A DNA stretch of 64,000 bases, from positions 70,250,944 through 70,314,943 of the forward strand of contig OX419755.1 of the NCBI GenBank assembly GCA_948567375.1, given 5' to 3'. The position numbers were made by a program, and so were the translations under genes. Every line of letters begins with the position of its first letter. Position 1 is the stretch's first letter. The DNA is from Lunularia cruciata (Eukaryota > Streptophyta > Marchantiopsida > Lunulariales > Lunulariaceae). Positions 48,638 through 59,579 of this stretch are shown here, piece after piece. Below the pieces are notes generated by a model. That model ran no database searches. It was not told the origin of the DNA and saw only the letters and a program-made list of their open reading frames with translations.

Positions 48638-49560
48638 TCACATAGAATATGTGGAACTCAATGTCCTATGTATTGGACTAGTCCATGAAGCTAGCATATT
48701 CTTGGCAACATGTGTTTTATGTTTATTTGTTTCTTGTTCCTTGTGGCATGTTTCATGTTCCAAAAACAATTTCACGAGCTGACATTCATGCACCTTGCGC
48801 TCCTTGACGCGCATTTGAAACACAATTTGTTCTTATTGTTGAACCCATTGTGCTAACTACCTCCTCATCCACTACTAAATCTACCATCACCCTTATAGCC
48901 CCGGCTCCCATGGCCCTTTCCTTGCTTGTTTTTGCCTCCATGATAGCCTCCATCAATTTACCATCTTTTGCATCAAGCTTCGTGAAGTTCACTTCTAGGT
49001 TGGTTGAGGTTGGAAGTGCAGTGGAACCAACAAGCATAGACTAAGTATCTTCACTAGTACTTGTTTGTGTTGTTCATCTATGAGCAAGTGAGAGAGAAGT
49101 TCATCATACGTCTAAAACTTCATGTTATAGTACTAAGTGGATAAGTCCACACTAGTTGGTGTGAAAGACGAAAAGGTCTTATCGATGATGGCATTGTTCA
49201 TGACCAAGGTTTCATATCCGCATAGGTGCATTTTCTCCACAACATTTACCAGCACAATGTTGTATTTGGCAAAAAATTTGAAATCTTGGAAGTGCAAGTT
49301 GTTCCATTCATGGAGGGTGTTGGGGCGCAAGACTTGTTTGAGGTTGCCAAACCATCCTCTCATGGCTTTTCAGGATACAACAAGGTTGTCAACCATAAGG
49401 TACTAGGACTACAGTTTGGTGCTCAGGTGATGGAGGATGAAAATTTTTGCCTGGGTACTTTTCCTCTTGTTGGTTGAAGGGGAGAAGTCATCCTTGTATG
49501 CTCAAGCTCTTTGGCGGTGATGTGGTTCTTGATGTAGGTTGCACATTGGATCTAGTTACC
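48638..49560 (-). pseudogene. Copia gag remnant
   Basis: Frame 49133-49363 reads GNLKQVLRPNTLHEWNNL and then DKTFSSFTP, a UBN2-like Gag pattern. Frames at 48786-49037 and 48638-48823 correspond to the downstream basic region and a degraded CCHC finger. Frameshifted, not functional. Confidence 0.65.
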
Positions 49561-49636
49561 TCCAATAGCCATAAGGGCAGTGAATTTGAGTTTCTTGAGA
49601 GACAATGGTAGAGGCAATCTTGCTAATAACATTTTA

Positions 49637-49842
49637 CGAACTAAATGTTCTAGGGCTCGAGATAAGACTGAGAAAAGTTATATCCTATTGTGTCCATGTA
49701 CTTTCTTATATATACACTATGTTTCATTAGTTTGCATGCTTATGTTGCATTATCCATTTTAAATCACAGGTGGTGACTGGTGTGCAATGTGCTCGTGTAA
49801 TTGGTGAAGTGGTGGATTGGATTGGGATAATGGCTTGTAACA
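49637..49842 (-). repeat. Copia element, right (5') LTR
   Basis: About 206 bp matching the left LTR (38869-39055), ending GCTTGTAACA. On the minus strand the element starts here, with a weak initiator-Met-like primer site just inside (TGTTATTAGCAAG, plus 49619-49631). Confidence 0.65.
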
Positions 49843-52497
49843 AAAGATTCAATTTTAAGATTATATTGGAAAGCAAAGTTTCTTTTTGTTTAGTAGGTAG
49901 ATGTTATCTTAAAGAGATAATCACAAGTACAATATATGCAGGTTGAATTTTATTCCGGCGGTTGAATAAAGAATAAAAATATGGTTACTATTATCTTGAT
50001 AATATACGTGAACTTTATCTATCAAACGGGAACTCTCTTAGCTCCTCTGCCCATTAGTAGCTTATTTTGTTAGTCGGGGAGACTCTTAGATTCTCTACAC
50101 ACTATAAATAGAATTTCAAACACAAAGTATAATGTTTAAATTTTTTGATATATTAAAGAGCAAAGGTTTCTTAATTTTTAAGAATTTTAGTAGAAAAGCA
50201 TTATTTTAATGATATTACATCAACAAACCAAGACTCATCTTCTACCTTATGTGCGGGTAAAATGATGTAAAATGGAGGTAGAGGTAACATGGTCAAATGA
50301 TGCGTAGAACCAATTTTACCCTTAGGTTTTATCTTCGTGTTGCTTGATGCGTTCTTCCCATCTTGCTTGTTATCCTATGCTGCTTGTTTCTTCGATTGTT
50401 ATTATATGCTTGTCGCTTCTCCTATTATACGCGGTGCATTGATTAGAATGAGGAGAATGACTGTTCCAAAATATTTTAAAGAGAAACGGATTGAATAGGA
50501 AAACATGTTCTCATACGAGAAACAGGGTTCCACTTAAATGAGTTCTAGCTTTAAATTGAATTAAAAAAGATTTCCAAATAAAAGAGTAGCGGGCAGATGC
50601 CCTTATACCGCTATTACCTGGTAATGCCGTGGGAGAGGGGCATTCTTCCATCGCTTCGACATGTTTCTTTGTTGTTACTTTCTCTTTCGGAAGCTTTAAT
50701 GGAAAGTTCTGCAAAGTATTATTTTCGCGTCGTTAAAATACGGGAGTCGTACGCTCAACGGTATTTATGGTAGAGGAATTTCGGACTTCTTTAACAGTGT
50801 AGGGCATCTCGCTAACAGTAATATTGAGGAGGATGTTTTACCTATCTTTTAACTTGGGGTTTCTTTTTCTTTCCTGAGCCTTTCTGGACTGCTTTGCAGC
50901 CCATTATTCTAGCAAATGAAAATCTATTCTTGAAGACAAAAAGATCAATTCCTAGACCTTGCTTATCGTGGTGAAATTATCCAGGGACCCTGTAAATATG
51001 GTAAGAGAATTTTGCAAACCATTTCATCCTTCAATTAATGAAACGACAGTAGTGCTTTCAATTGTTCATAGCGAAAGAAGTACTCGCCGAAACCAAAGTA
51101 CCAGAAAACATGGTAATAGGTCCGGACCACCAAAAGAAACAAGGCCCATACTCCGAAAAGATGTGGTATGTGCTGGGGTGAGTCGACGTTTACAACACTT
51201 GTACCTGTCCGCTACGCTTCACGTGTCTTTGTACAGGTTTAGAGTTAAAGCTTGAAAATAAGTCAAGAGCCCTCGTGCAAAAAGGAAGTAAATTTCTGAG
51301 TAATCTGTGGAGTGGGATGAGTACACGATTCCAAGCAATTACCTGCTTCTATACCCATTTCCTTCAAGTGACGCATTGAGAAATGTCAGTGAACTGGTAG
51401 CAAACTGCTAGACTGTAAATAAAGAATCACTCTCAAGAAAATAGATGGTACCCTTTCCGACCTACGCAAGAAAAGCTAAGAGACGAAGGTTCCCAAGGTC
51501 GTGGATTTAGACGAGCACAAACTATTGAAACCTGGGATTGCCACCGTCTACACAGAAATTAGTAATAGGTGTCCTTTCTCTTATGTCATTACTGAAAACT
51601 CTTACGTCTCAGCAGACTAAGGCCCTGCAACTGCATTCCAATTTCAGTACTACCGCGTAAACTATGTGCAAACACCTAGCTATTATCTATTCTGGTGGGA
51701 TCCGCATGCCCAAGTATCCCTATTCCATGTGTGTACAGTTTTTAATGCTAAAAAAGCTTACTACCTCACGACTAGCAGATATCGAGAAGAGGAGCCGAAT
51801 ACCTTGCTCATCTAACCTGCAGGGATGCTGAGGAACTGGCCGCATATACTCAAGTGGCCGCGCTCACGACTGAAAGGTTATTATAAAACACCCTTGTAAA
51901 GAATCAAATCACCTAGTACTGGATGTCTACGTCTGCTAGTCAGTTGGGTTGGCCCATGCTTTACCCTCGTTTAGAGGATTGCAACAGTACCTTTCTCGCA
52001 CCGTTTGCACCTAGACTCCGAAATTCTTGAAGATAATGGACCATGGCGGGAATTCCCTGGTTGTTGTGTATAGTATCACAGCTTACAACCATAAAGAGTG
52101 CACATGAATAGGTCAACTTTGTGAGACTTCGTAGATTAAAGACAGTCACCTAGAGCTACAGGCAACATTGTAGACTCATCCTTAAGAAACATTTTTAAAC
52201 AGAGGTTACCTTCCCCTCACGACATTCATCTGGGTAAGGCATCTGACACAACTCACCAGAAAGATGTATTCAGATAAACCAAGATTTGAGGGTTTTCTCC
52301 AATGAAGAAGTGGAAGGCAAGTCAACTAACAGCGGAGGCCGCTTGACGGGAACCTGTATACTGGTTGCTAGTCATACCATCTTCTCATCTAACATACATG
52401 CAACAACCGGCTTTCATCCTGTTCCACCACAAAGCGGTTTCCAAGTAGGTCCTATATTATCTGCAAAATTTTGGAGAGGAAAGGACACCGCATCCAC
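49843..52497. other. Intergenic DNA and presumed 3' UTR of the KRTCAP2 gene
   Basis: 49.85-50.3 kb is AT-rich. 50.3-52.5 kb has moderate GC and retains CG dinucleotides. The longest frames are 50959-51255 plus and 51961-52149 minus. The latter is bounded by splice-like sites but resembles no protein I know. It may include the 3' end of the minus-strand gene that stops at 52498. Confidence 0.4.
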
Positions 52498-55003
52498 CTA
52501 GTATAATTTCTTTCCTTTGACTACCTCCGGCTGTTGATGCATAATACTTGAGAGCTTGTTTACCTCGTAAAGCAATCCCATGGAAAATATTATACTGCAC
52601 ATCACCATACAACCAATTCGCAGATGTCCAACTTAATAAACCAACAACAGTCGCCAAATCGAAATACCAGAAAATACGGTTTTCGTTAGATATTGGACAC
52701 TCAAGGGAATACTAGTGCAAATTCGAGTGCAAGATGTGGGAAGGGCAGCGTATGAGAGGATAATTCCTGTACTGTCCGGCAAGACTTCACAGCTTCCTTC
52801 GTCCATCTCTTCTTCGGGATGTCCATCAAGTGGGAGACCACAAGACCGTGACCCTAACAGCAGTAGACTATTGATAGACATGTTTACTTCGTGAAACTGC
52901 TATGACAGCTATGTAGGAAATTGCATATATGGACCAAAATTCCATGCCGAATACAGAAGTTGGTTCGGAAACTAGCTCCGCAATTTCAAAGCTACTAGGT
53001 AGTTCTAGAAGACTCAGACTATCTTGGCCCGTACAATCTCGACTAGCATCAGATAATTGAGTAGCATCATTCCAATTGACAAAGAACGGCTAGTTTATAC
53101 AACATACACAAATTTTGACGAGTTCTTCAAGACAGATTCTTGTGTACAAGTACTTCATGGGACTCAAATCGGCCTTAATAACTTAAATCGGTCTTAAGAA
53201 CTGTTCATGGAACCAGAACATAAGTGCCTTACCTCACATTGTGACTAAGAGGACTCTCACGAATCTGAACTTCTTTAGAGAGAACTTCAACCAGAGAAAA
53301 TGGAGTTTGTTTATTGAACTTAGCTGCGAAACTTTCCTCAATTTCTGCAGACAACTCGATTCACAAGTGTGTGGAATGTGTTAAGGAAAGAGTGAAAAAC
53401 GCGTACCAGGTTGTTACGCATACTCTGTGAACGGCACCAGCTGCAATAGCGGCAATCACCTGTGAAAAAATAACTGCCCAATTGGATTCAATCGTTAGTC
53501 AAATATCTCATCAAGTAATACACTACATTAAGATCTGATTGCACAACACCGAGCTAAGGTGACCTCGAGATAAATTTGTCCGTCATTACGCTTCTCAGAA
53601 GGTGACATTGACAGAAAATGAGAACGTTGCAAATTTATTGTATTCTTCGTAAACCAATCCTCAAGCATAGAAGTCTTATGCCTGAGGAAACTTAGAGAAG
53701 CCGATCAATAAAGAAAGTCATAGATAGATTTATTCACAGTTCACTTGACCCCCGTCTGAATATGCAACGTACCAGTGTGGATATAGCTTTGTTATATATC
53801 TTGACAGGAAACGTTTCTAACCTTCAAGAAAAAGTGCGTCTGACAGAAACGAAAACTCTCATCTAAAATGTGGATCATCCCAGTATGCTATCCGTAGGAA
53901 CCATGGCCAGAGACACTGTTGGCATTCTTACCTGCACCCCAACCAGTTCTGGTTCCGATGGACTCCTGAATGTTTCCAACAAACTACATAGAGACAAATA
54001 GGAAGTCAGTACCACAAGTATGTGCATCGCGTTTAACCACGTACTGTTTCCGAACCTCTAAAGTGGTAGGCAACATAGCTGAAAACAATTCAAGCGCCAC
54101 ACAACTTAAACAAGATAAGGTGTTTACCGTGAGGACGAGCAGGAACAGTAAAGAGCTGACAAATCCACCGGCGATGGTGAGCAGCTCTGTTGATGCAAGC
54201 TTCTCCTTGTACACTTGTTGCAAGGACAGTGTGATGACAAAAAGCAAGAAAGAATAGAGTGTGGAGTTGGCGGTGCTCGTCAGGTGGCTTCGTGCTGCTA
54301 CAATCATCCAAAATATATGAAAACTTAGAAACATGGAAAACAAATTCATCGTAGATTATGTGAAGGCGGCAAAACACGAAGTTTCATTCCCACCTCTTGA
54401 CACCATTGATACATGTCCCTACAAGGTTTACAAGCAACATCCCCTAATATCTTATCTATAATGATCTCTGTCGGTAGAACCCCGGTAGCGATCACCGTTA
54501 GGAGATTGACCCGATCTGACCAGATTTTACAACAATCTGAAAGTGAAAATCGAACACAGAGGGGAAGCATTCATAGTCTCCAGTGTGCGCAAGCAAAATC
54601 TTCTTATACGTGTCCCAGTACTCCGCTCTTAAGCACATAACGACTATAGTAAACTCCACGAAGTACTTGAATTCAAATATCTTCTGCCGTCTACCTCGCA
54701 TTTACGGAGTATAAGACGATTTGACAGAGTCCAGCCCTCAAATTTGACCACCCCATTTCTACCCTACCCGGATTGGAAGACAGCACATTACATTGCACAT
54801 CTCATCAACAATCGGTTAATAGCAGCACATTACGAACGCAAAATCCACAAGATTACTTGTCTTCACAACAAACCAATTGCATGACATAATGGAAGATAAT
54901 GATCAATTTGATCAATACCACAATCTGATGTTTCGACTGTGCTCTCAACTCATTGTCCTGCTCATATGGAGCACAGAGGAAACAGAAAAATTTTACCTGC
55001 CAT
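52498..55003 (-). CDS. KRTCAP2 (KCP2) homologue, oligosaccharyltransferase-associated membrane protein
   Basis: Small ER membrane protein; in animals KRTCAP2 is a subunit of the translocon-linked oligosaccharyltransferase that N-glycosylates secretory proteins. Coding exons on the minus strand: 54997-55003, 54128-54297, 53932-53983, 53407-53473, 52498-52594, all with GT-AG introns and compatible phases, giving 130 residues. Seen: STLYSFLLFVITLSLQQVY (membrane segment 1), EKLASTELLTIAGGFVSSLL (segment 2, the family's most conserved block), GNIQES and TGWGA, HRVCVTT and an IIFSMGLLYEVNKLS segment, with a basic end KGKKLY. These match plant KRTCAP2-like proteins as I remember them. The start uses a 7-nt coding exon (ATGGCAG) whose joint gives MAAARS. 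An alternative start at 54307 without this exon would give MIVAARS. Confidence 0.9.
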
Positions 55004-55766
55004 TGTTGCGATTGCGCTTCAGATCGCCTTAGCTGCACGTACAACAAAACCTCGCGACAAGGTGGACAAGAACAAGATTTTCAGAAAATGTCCTCGAAAG
55101 TTCTTGGTTTCGTTCTTCTGGCCGTCCTTCTCGATAGGATTGTCGAAGCAGCGAACGAACTGACTGCGACGCTGTTACACAGTCCACCACAGTTCGTCTT
55201 TGGAGACTGAGCACCATAGTAGGTGCAGGAAAGGTAATTCAAATGCTCTTTCATCCAAGTTTAGCGGTCATGAATCCCCTTCGTCTCAAAAACAAGACTG
55301 TTTTGACTTTCATTTAAGGGTAAGCTCCAAGCTTGCTAACACTATTAGTCCCAGGGCTTCACCACTACTGTAATTACAAGAAAAGGTGAGAAAAGGTGTC
55401 GATCCAATCAATTCATGAACTTATGCTCGGGAATGGGTTCCAGTTGAGGCATGTGATACTTCTTTATTACTTCTCTGATGGTACATCACTCTAGAAGCGT
55501 TTTATATTATTTGTCAACAAAATTCACTTCTATGAGTTAGTAGATCTAAAGTATATGGAAATTCTTGTCCTCCTTCTGATGATGAAATTAAAGGGAGACA
55601 AGTTTGTGTTATGTTCGAAGTTGTATCCATTAACCATGAAGATTGACGAGGTCGTTGCGTCTTTGATGTTTCACTTCTTTCATTATGCATTCACTACGGT
55701 ACATAACCACTTACATTGAGTTTAGTGTGGTTTTAATTGCCAAGACAAAAGAACAAAACAAAACCA
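55004..55766. other. Presumed promoter and 5' UTR of the KRTCAP2 gene, then intergenic
   Basis: On the minus strand, 55004-55200 directly precedes the short first coding exon and is GC-moderate with CG retained. Overlapping open frames on both strands here (for example 54953-55210 plus) have no known domain. No distinct TATA box was found. Confidence 0.45.
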
Positions 55767-55780
55767 AAACTTCCTTGAAA
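55767..55780. repeat. 14-bp target duplication, left copy (LINE E)
   Basis: AAACTTCCTTGAAA is found here and exactly again at 59536-59549. The similarity extends a little outward (CCAAAA here, CCAAA there). Confidence 0.7.
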
Positions 55781-56059
55781 GAAGAAGGTGACCCTGTAGA
55801 AAAGATGAAGGATGGGAAGACCACGTCAAGCCGTACAAGGGAGAGACAAAAAAGGTAAAATGGGGCTAAGCCCCAATAGAGTCTATATGAGAAATCTGCA
55901 CTACCGCACCTAAGATATCCAAGCTATGCAAGTAGTACGGTCTACACACCGCGGGAGCATCCAAAGAAACATCACCTAATGTGATTGCTTTCCTATGGAT
56001 TGCACCGGCCACTGCACTCTATAGAGCAATGGACACACGTTGTCTAAAATATGCTACAA

Positions 56060-56660
56060 AGTATCAGAGTGAGAGTGGTACCCCTTGGCACCTAACATGA
56101 TAAGCTATCGCGCACTCCCTAACAAATGTGTCAAATGTCGTGTCCATCACTCCATATAACTCCAAGGCTAGAGGAACAAAGGTGACCTCATTGCATGCCC
56201 CTATACTTAGAGACCTTGCAACCTGCTGCTGCACTTGCCGCCCATCCATGGGGATGGGTAATCACTCTCTGCAAAATTGTATCCCGTGTAGTGTCCATAA
56301 CCATGATATCCGCTACTATCACCTGATAATCTCAGGCCAAGTATAAGTCTGCCCTAACCCGTGTTGTCTGCAAAGCATACGAACACCTCCCTCCAAGCCA
56401 AGTATCCACTCTCTCGTGCCATAACAAACACTATGTCCCTAATAGCATCATGAGTAGCTATCCTCTATCCTCCAAAAGAACATGTGTCATGTGGACCACT
56501 GCTAGTGGTCCACATGACACATGTCCTTTTGTAGAACCACACTCACAAGTGAGTAATGAAGATGCAGATAGGTGGACCAAACCTAAGCAAAACCTCATCA
56601 CTATAGAGAAAGTAGCTAGTGTGAGTCAGAATGTCCTAATGCATGGTTGAGCTAGGATCC
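56060..56660 (-). pseudogene. LINE E, CCHC-like finger and restriction-like endonuclease region
   Basis: On the minus strand, after the palindrome, the order is: a C-x-C finger start near 56545, H and C positions disturbed by the palindrome, an A-R-E-S/G-Y block, a V-A-D-I-M-V-M-D segment, VITHP and CKVSKYRG at about 56200-56320, then a LELYGVMDTTFDTF block at about 56140-56180. The arrangement D-x-n-D ... ITHP ... K-x2-K-Y resembles the PD-(D/E)xK core of LINE restriction-like endonucleases. Assignment is by pattern, not by alignment. Confidence 0.6.
56474..56530. repeat. Quasi-palindrome, 27-bp arms with a 3-bp loop
   Basis: Arms 56474-56500 and 56504-56530 are complementary at 26 of 27 positions around GCT. 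The inner 21 bp are perfect. Copies A and C lack the second arm at this point, so it is an inverted duplication specific to copy E. Confidence 0.95.
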
Positions 56661-57199
56661 AAGAGCTTGCACCCTTGCCAGAGCAAGAGCGGAGACGTGC
56701 TCTAGTAGCCTGAGGAATGGACGAGTTAACTAAGATAGAATGTAGTGTATGCTCACAATGTCGCTCCATCAAGGAAGACAATAAACCTCTAGTCCAATCT
56801 GACAATTGTGAAGAATAAGGTGGAAAATCCTCTCGTGCCCGTGAGGATAGACTATCTCTCATCTGCCGCATTAACATCTGGAGAGGAAAGGATCCTCCCT
56901 CCACCTCTGTCACATAAGTCTCCAAAACCGGCCTATCAACAACCACAAACAAGAGGAAAGTAGGGGTGCCAAGAGAGCACAACTACCCAAAACTGCTATA
57001 GGTGTCATCTCCTCCATAGATAGCAAACTAACCCCTCCACATGAGATCGGCAGAGCTGTTTATCTACGCACCCAATCCCATGTCACACACTCAAATGTCC
57101 CTAGTCCAATAATATCACCAAAGACTCCCATAATCCTACTATCAAATGCTCTCAAACATGATCAAAAGGATGGTGAGGAGTGGAACTGTACAGATGAGG

Positions 57200-58480
57200 T
57201 AGGATGGTCAATGAGCAATACTAGAGGAGAGTATACCAAATGCTACTTGCGGATCTCTTAGTAATAGAAGGTCATCCACATGGAGAACATACTCTGCAAG
57301 GGCAACGTCTAAGAAGCATGTGATAAAATCCTCCGATCCTATTGGCACTCCAAGATCACAAAGTCTATATGTGGATTTGAAACACCCCTTTGGAATCTCA
57401 AGGTGGAGAAGGATACCTAAAGGGGACCATGCACTACATTTTGACACCTTGACTCTCAAGCCTACTAGATGTAGCTTGGTAGTCAAGTAGTCAAAGGCCT
57501 ACCTAATTTGATCTACAAGGCCTACGATGTGTGTATCATCTGCCACGGAGGGAAATACACAACTTGGCATGGCCAAAGTAGTAGATAAGAGAGCTCTGAA
57601 GTAAGCATGGCAAATAAGGGTCTACCCAAAGGATCTCCTTGACGTGTACCAACAATTGACTCCAAGACGGTGACTCCTTCCTATGAACTACTGTGTTGGT
57701 AGTAAAGGGAAGTAGGAGAGCCATAAACAGACTGTACAAAAAGAATGGGACTTGCCAAGGATGTACCAGCCTCCTTAAGCTCTCTAAAGATGGATGCCCA
57801 TGACACACTATTAAAAGAGTTCTCAATATCCACCTATAGGACGACCCATTCCAAATGGATATCTAGGAGTGCCCTAATGCCTATAGATACACGCTCACAT
57901 CCTCTAGGTGTAGCTACTCCAAACTGATGTGGACTGAAGTGCTATCATAAGTGAGAACAATGTTGAAGGACAATGGTATGACTGACCAAACACAAAAATA
58001 TCTCTCTAATAGCAATTGGTCTAATACCCATTGTGTCCTTCTCCATTGTGATAAGTTGACTAGCACCTAACACCCAACTAATGGACATAGGAATGTCTCC
58101 TCTTGCTATTGGTACAGCCACCTAAAACAACTCAGGAAACCCACTAGATGGATCATTTGCTTGAAACCAATCTCTTAGGTGCTCATAAACAATCCTTGAC
58201 AAGCCTCTTGAGGAAAGGCAAGGAGCAATGCACAATGCTTGTGCAAACAACAACCTATCAAGACATAAAGGCTGCTCAGGCTGATAATCTAAGACCTCTA
58301 GTGGTAGTCACTCTATTGCAATAGGATGTAGTGAGCGTAGGGAAGAGATAGTCTCATTAGTAGGACTTGCTATAGACAAAGGGTGTAGCGCTTGTGCTAC
58401 TCTACTAAACTCTCACGCTTGACCCAGTGTCTTACATCATCGTAATTAAGTGGACTTTGTGGTATCTTGTTGCAATACAT
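57200..58480 (-). pseudogene. LINE E, reverse transcriptase remnant
   Basis: Minus-strand blocks: an ENSFNSVSWASIFRELKEAG segment at about 57770-57835, a GDPLGRPLFAM segment at about 57600-57640 (the RT motif before the core), the core VADDTHIVG (ADD codons at plus 57537-57545), KLHLVGLRVKVSKCSAWSP, and the thumb GVPIGSEDF. The catalytic aspartate pair is intact, but frameshifts separate the blocks. It would reverse-transcribe the element RNA at a nicked target. Confidence 0.75.
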
Positions 58481-58891
58481 CTTTCTTAAATCATATAGCC
58501 CTAATAGACTCCTTCTAAAGGGCCATCCAATCCCCTACTCAAAATCAATGAAATCTAGCAGCCACCTCTTTATGCCCCGCATATCTCCCTCTAGCATAAC
58601 AAAGACACCATCAAGGGAGTAAGAGTAATAGGAACCATGCTAACTTATCCAAGGGATCACATGCCAAACAAGAAAGTGTAGGCAAAAATCATGTCTAGTC
58701 TCATCATAAAGTGTGTGGGATAGCCTATAGAATAGATGTGGACATGGAAAACTAGTCTCAAATAACCTCAAAATGGAATCCGCTTGAGAAGCTAACCATT
58801 CACACAACTCAATCGGTATCCTTGGAACGATCAACTAAGGGATAAAAGAAACGTGTGTAATCCTGAGTGTCATTGTTGTCAATGTGGTTGC

Positions 58892-59047
58892 TCATCTCAT
58901 GTGGGCATCCCAAGTGGTCCAATCATAGTCCTTGTGCATCCTTCCCACGTGGGTCTTTACCTCTTGCAAGGTAAAGCGTTGGTGACACACCGGGCATGGT
59001 GTATCCCGAGCCGCTCTAGGCGACCCCACATGGGAAGGTGTAGCCAT
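58892..59047 (-). pseudogene. LINE E, N-terminal C2H2 zinc finger ORF
   Basis: Starts at an ATG (59047) and reads about 51 residues. CPVCHQRFTLQEVKTHVGRM, then H, forms a C-X2-C-X11-H-X4-H finger, followed by a DYDWTTWDAH stretch and then a stop. A zinc finger before the RT is typical of R2/NeSL/R4-like elements, where it helps bind the target DNA. Confidence 0.7.
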
Positions 59048-59535
59048 GGCTAGCACAAGAATAATGATAGTAACACATGATGTTACTCTCCATATCTCTC
59101 CATATCTGCAAAACCACAACCCTTCACATCCAAACTCACATAAGAAAACAATCTCTCCAAACCCTTAAAACAATAAATTCTCATTACTTTCAATTTCCAT
59201 CTCCAAAATTTTCAAACTAAATTCCCATGGAACTTAATCACGAAAACAAAGAGATAAGAAATGAAAATTCTAAATCCATCACTCTCAATGTGTAATGATC
59301 ACTCTAAACCTAAAACAAATATAATTCCTCATAACTTTCTACTCAATTCTCCATAGTCTTCAATCTAGGTACCAATGGAAGCAAAATTCTGAAACAAAGA
59401 GAATATAATATTCACTCAAGTGATATATGCTAGAGATCCCTAAGAAATTATAGATATGTCTTCTCATAGTCTCTCCCTCTCCTGTCCTATCTCCATACTC
59501 TCCCACATGCAAACTCCATTTCTTCCATTTCTTCC

Positions 59536-59549
59536 AAACTTCCTTGAAA
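59536..59549. repeat. 14-bp target duplication, right copy (LINE E)
   Basis: Exact second copy of 55767-55780, immediately outside the 5' end of copy E. Confidence 0.7.
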
Positions 59550-59579
59550 ATTGCTTTATATTATTTTGGTTGCATGACC

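Larger units (their letters stand above)
38869..49842 (-). mobile_element. Ty1/Copia LTR retrotransposon, degenerate, split by a nested chromovirus
   Basis: LTRs at 38869-39055 and 49637-49842 enclose minus-strand gag, gag-pre-integrase, integrase, RT and RNase H remnants in Copia order. The coding part is interrupted by a complete gypsy element (40054-45681). The reading sense continues from 45682 on the right into 40053 on the left, so one element was split. RT catalytic aspartates are lost (see the pol entry), so it is inactive. Overall length without the nested element is about 5.3 kb, normal for Copia. Confidence 0.8.
55781..59535 (-). mobile_element. Boundary-complete LINE (copy E), 3.75 kb
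   Basis: Flanked by an exact 14-bp duplication, with the 5' end at 59535 and 3' end at 55781. In minus-strand order: about 490 bp of leader, an N-terminal zinc finger frame, RT, CCHC-like finger, endonuclease-like region, and a 3' tail ending GGTCACCTTCTTC without poly(A). Single-ORF organisation with a 3'-side endonuclease is that of R2/R4/NeSL-type LINEs, not of L1. Frameshifts and stops, plus a 27-bp inverted duplication, make it inactive. It keeps more CG than copies A and C. Confidence 0.8.

Noticed and set aside
51961-52149. A second minus-strand protein-coding exon
   Set aside because: Bounded by splice-like sites but no family match, and it lies beyond the stop of the KRTCAP2 gene. 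Left as unassigned.
53407-53459. KRTCAP2 exon starting at the CACAG acceptor (53460)
   Set aside because: Its phase does not fit the previous exon. The upstream GGGCAG acceptor (exon to 53473) restores frame and family length.
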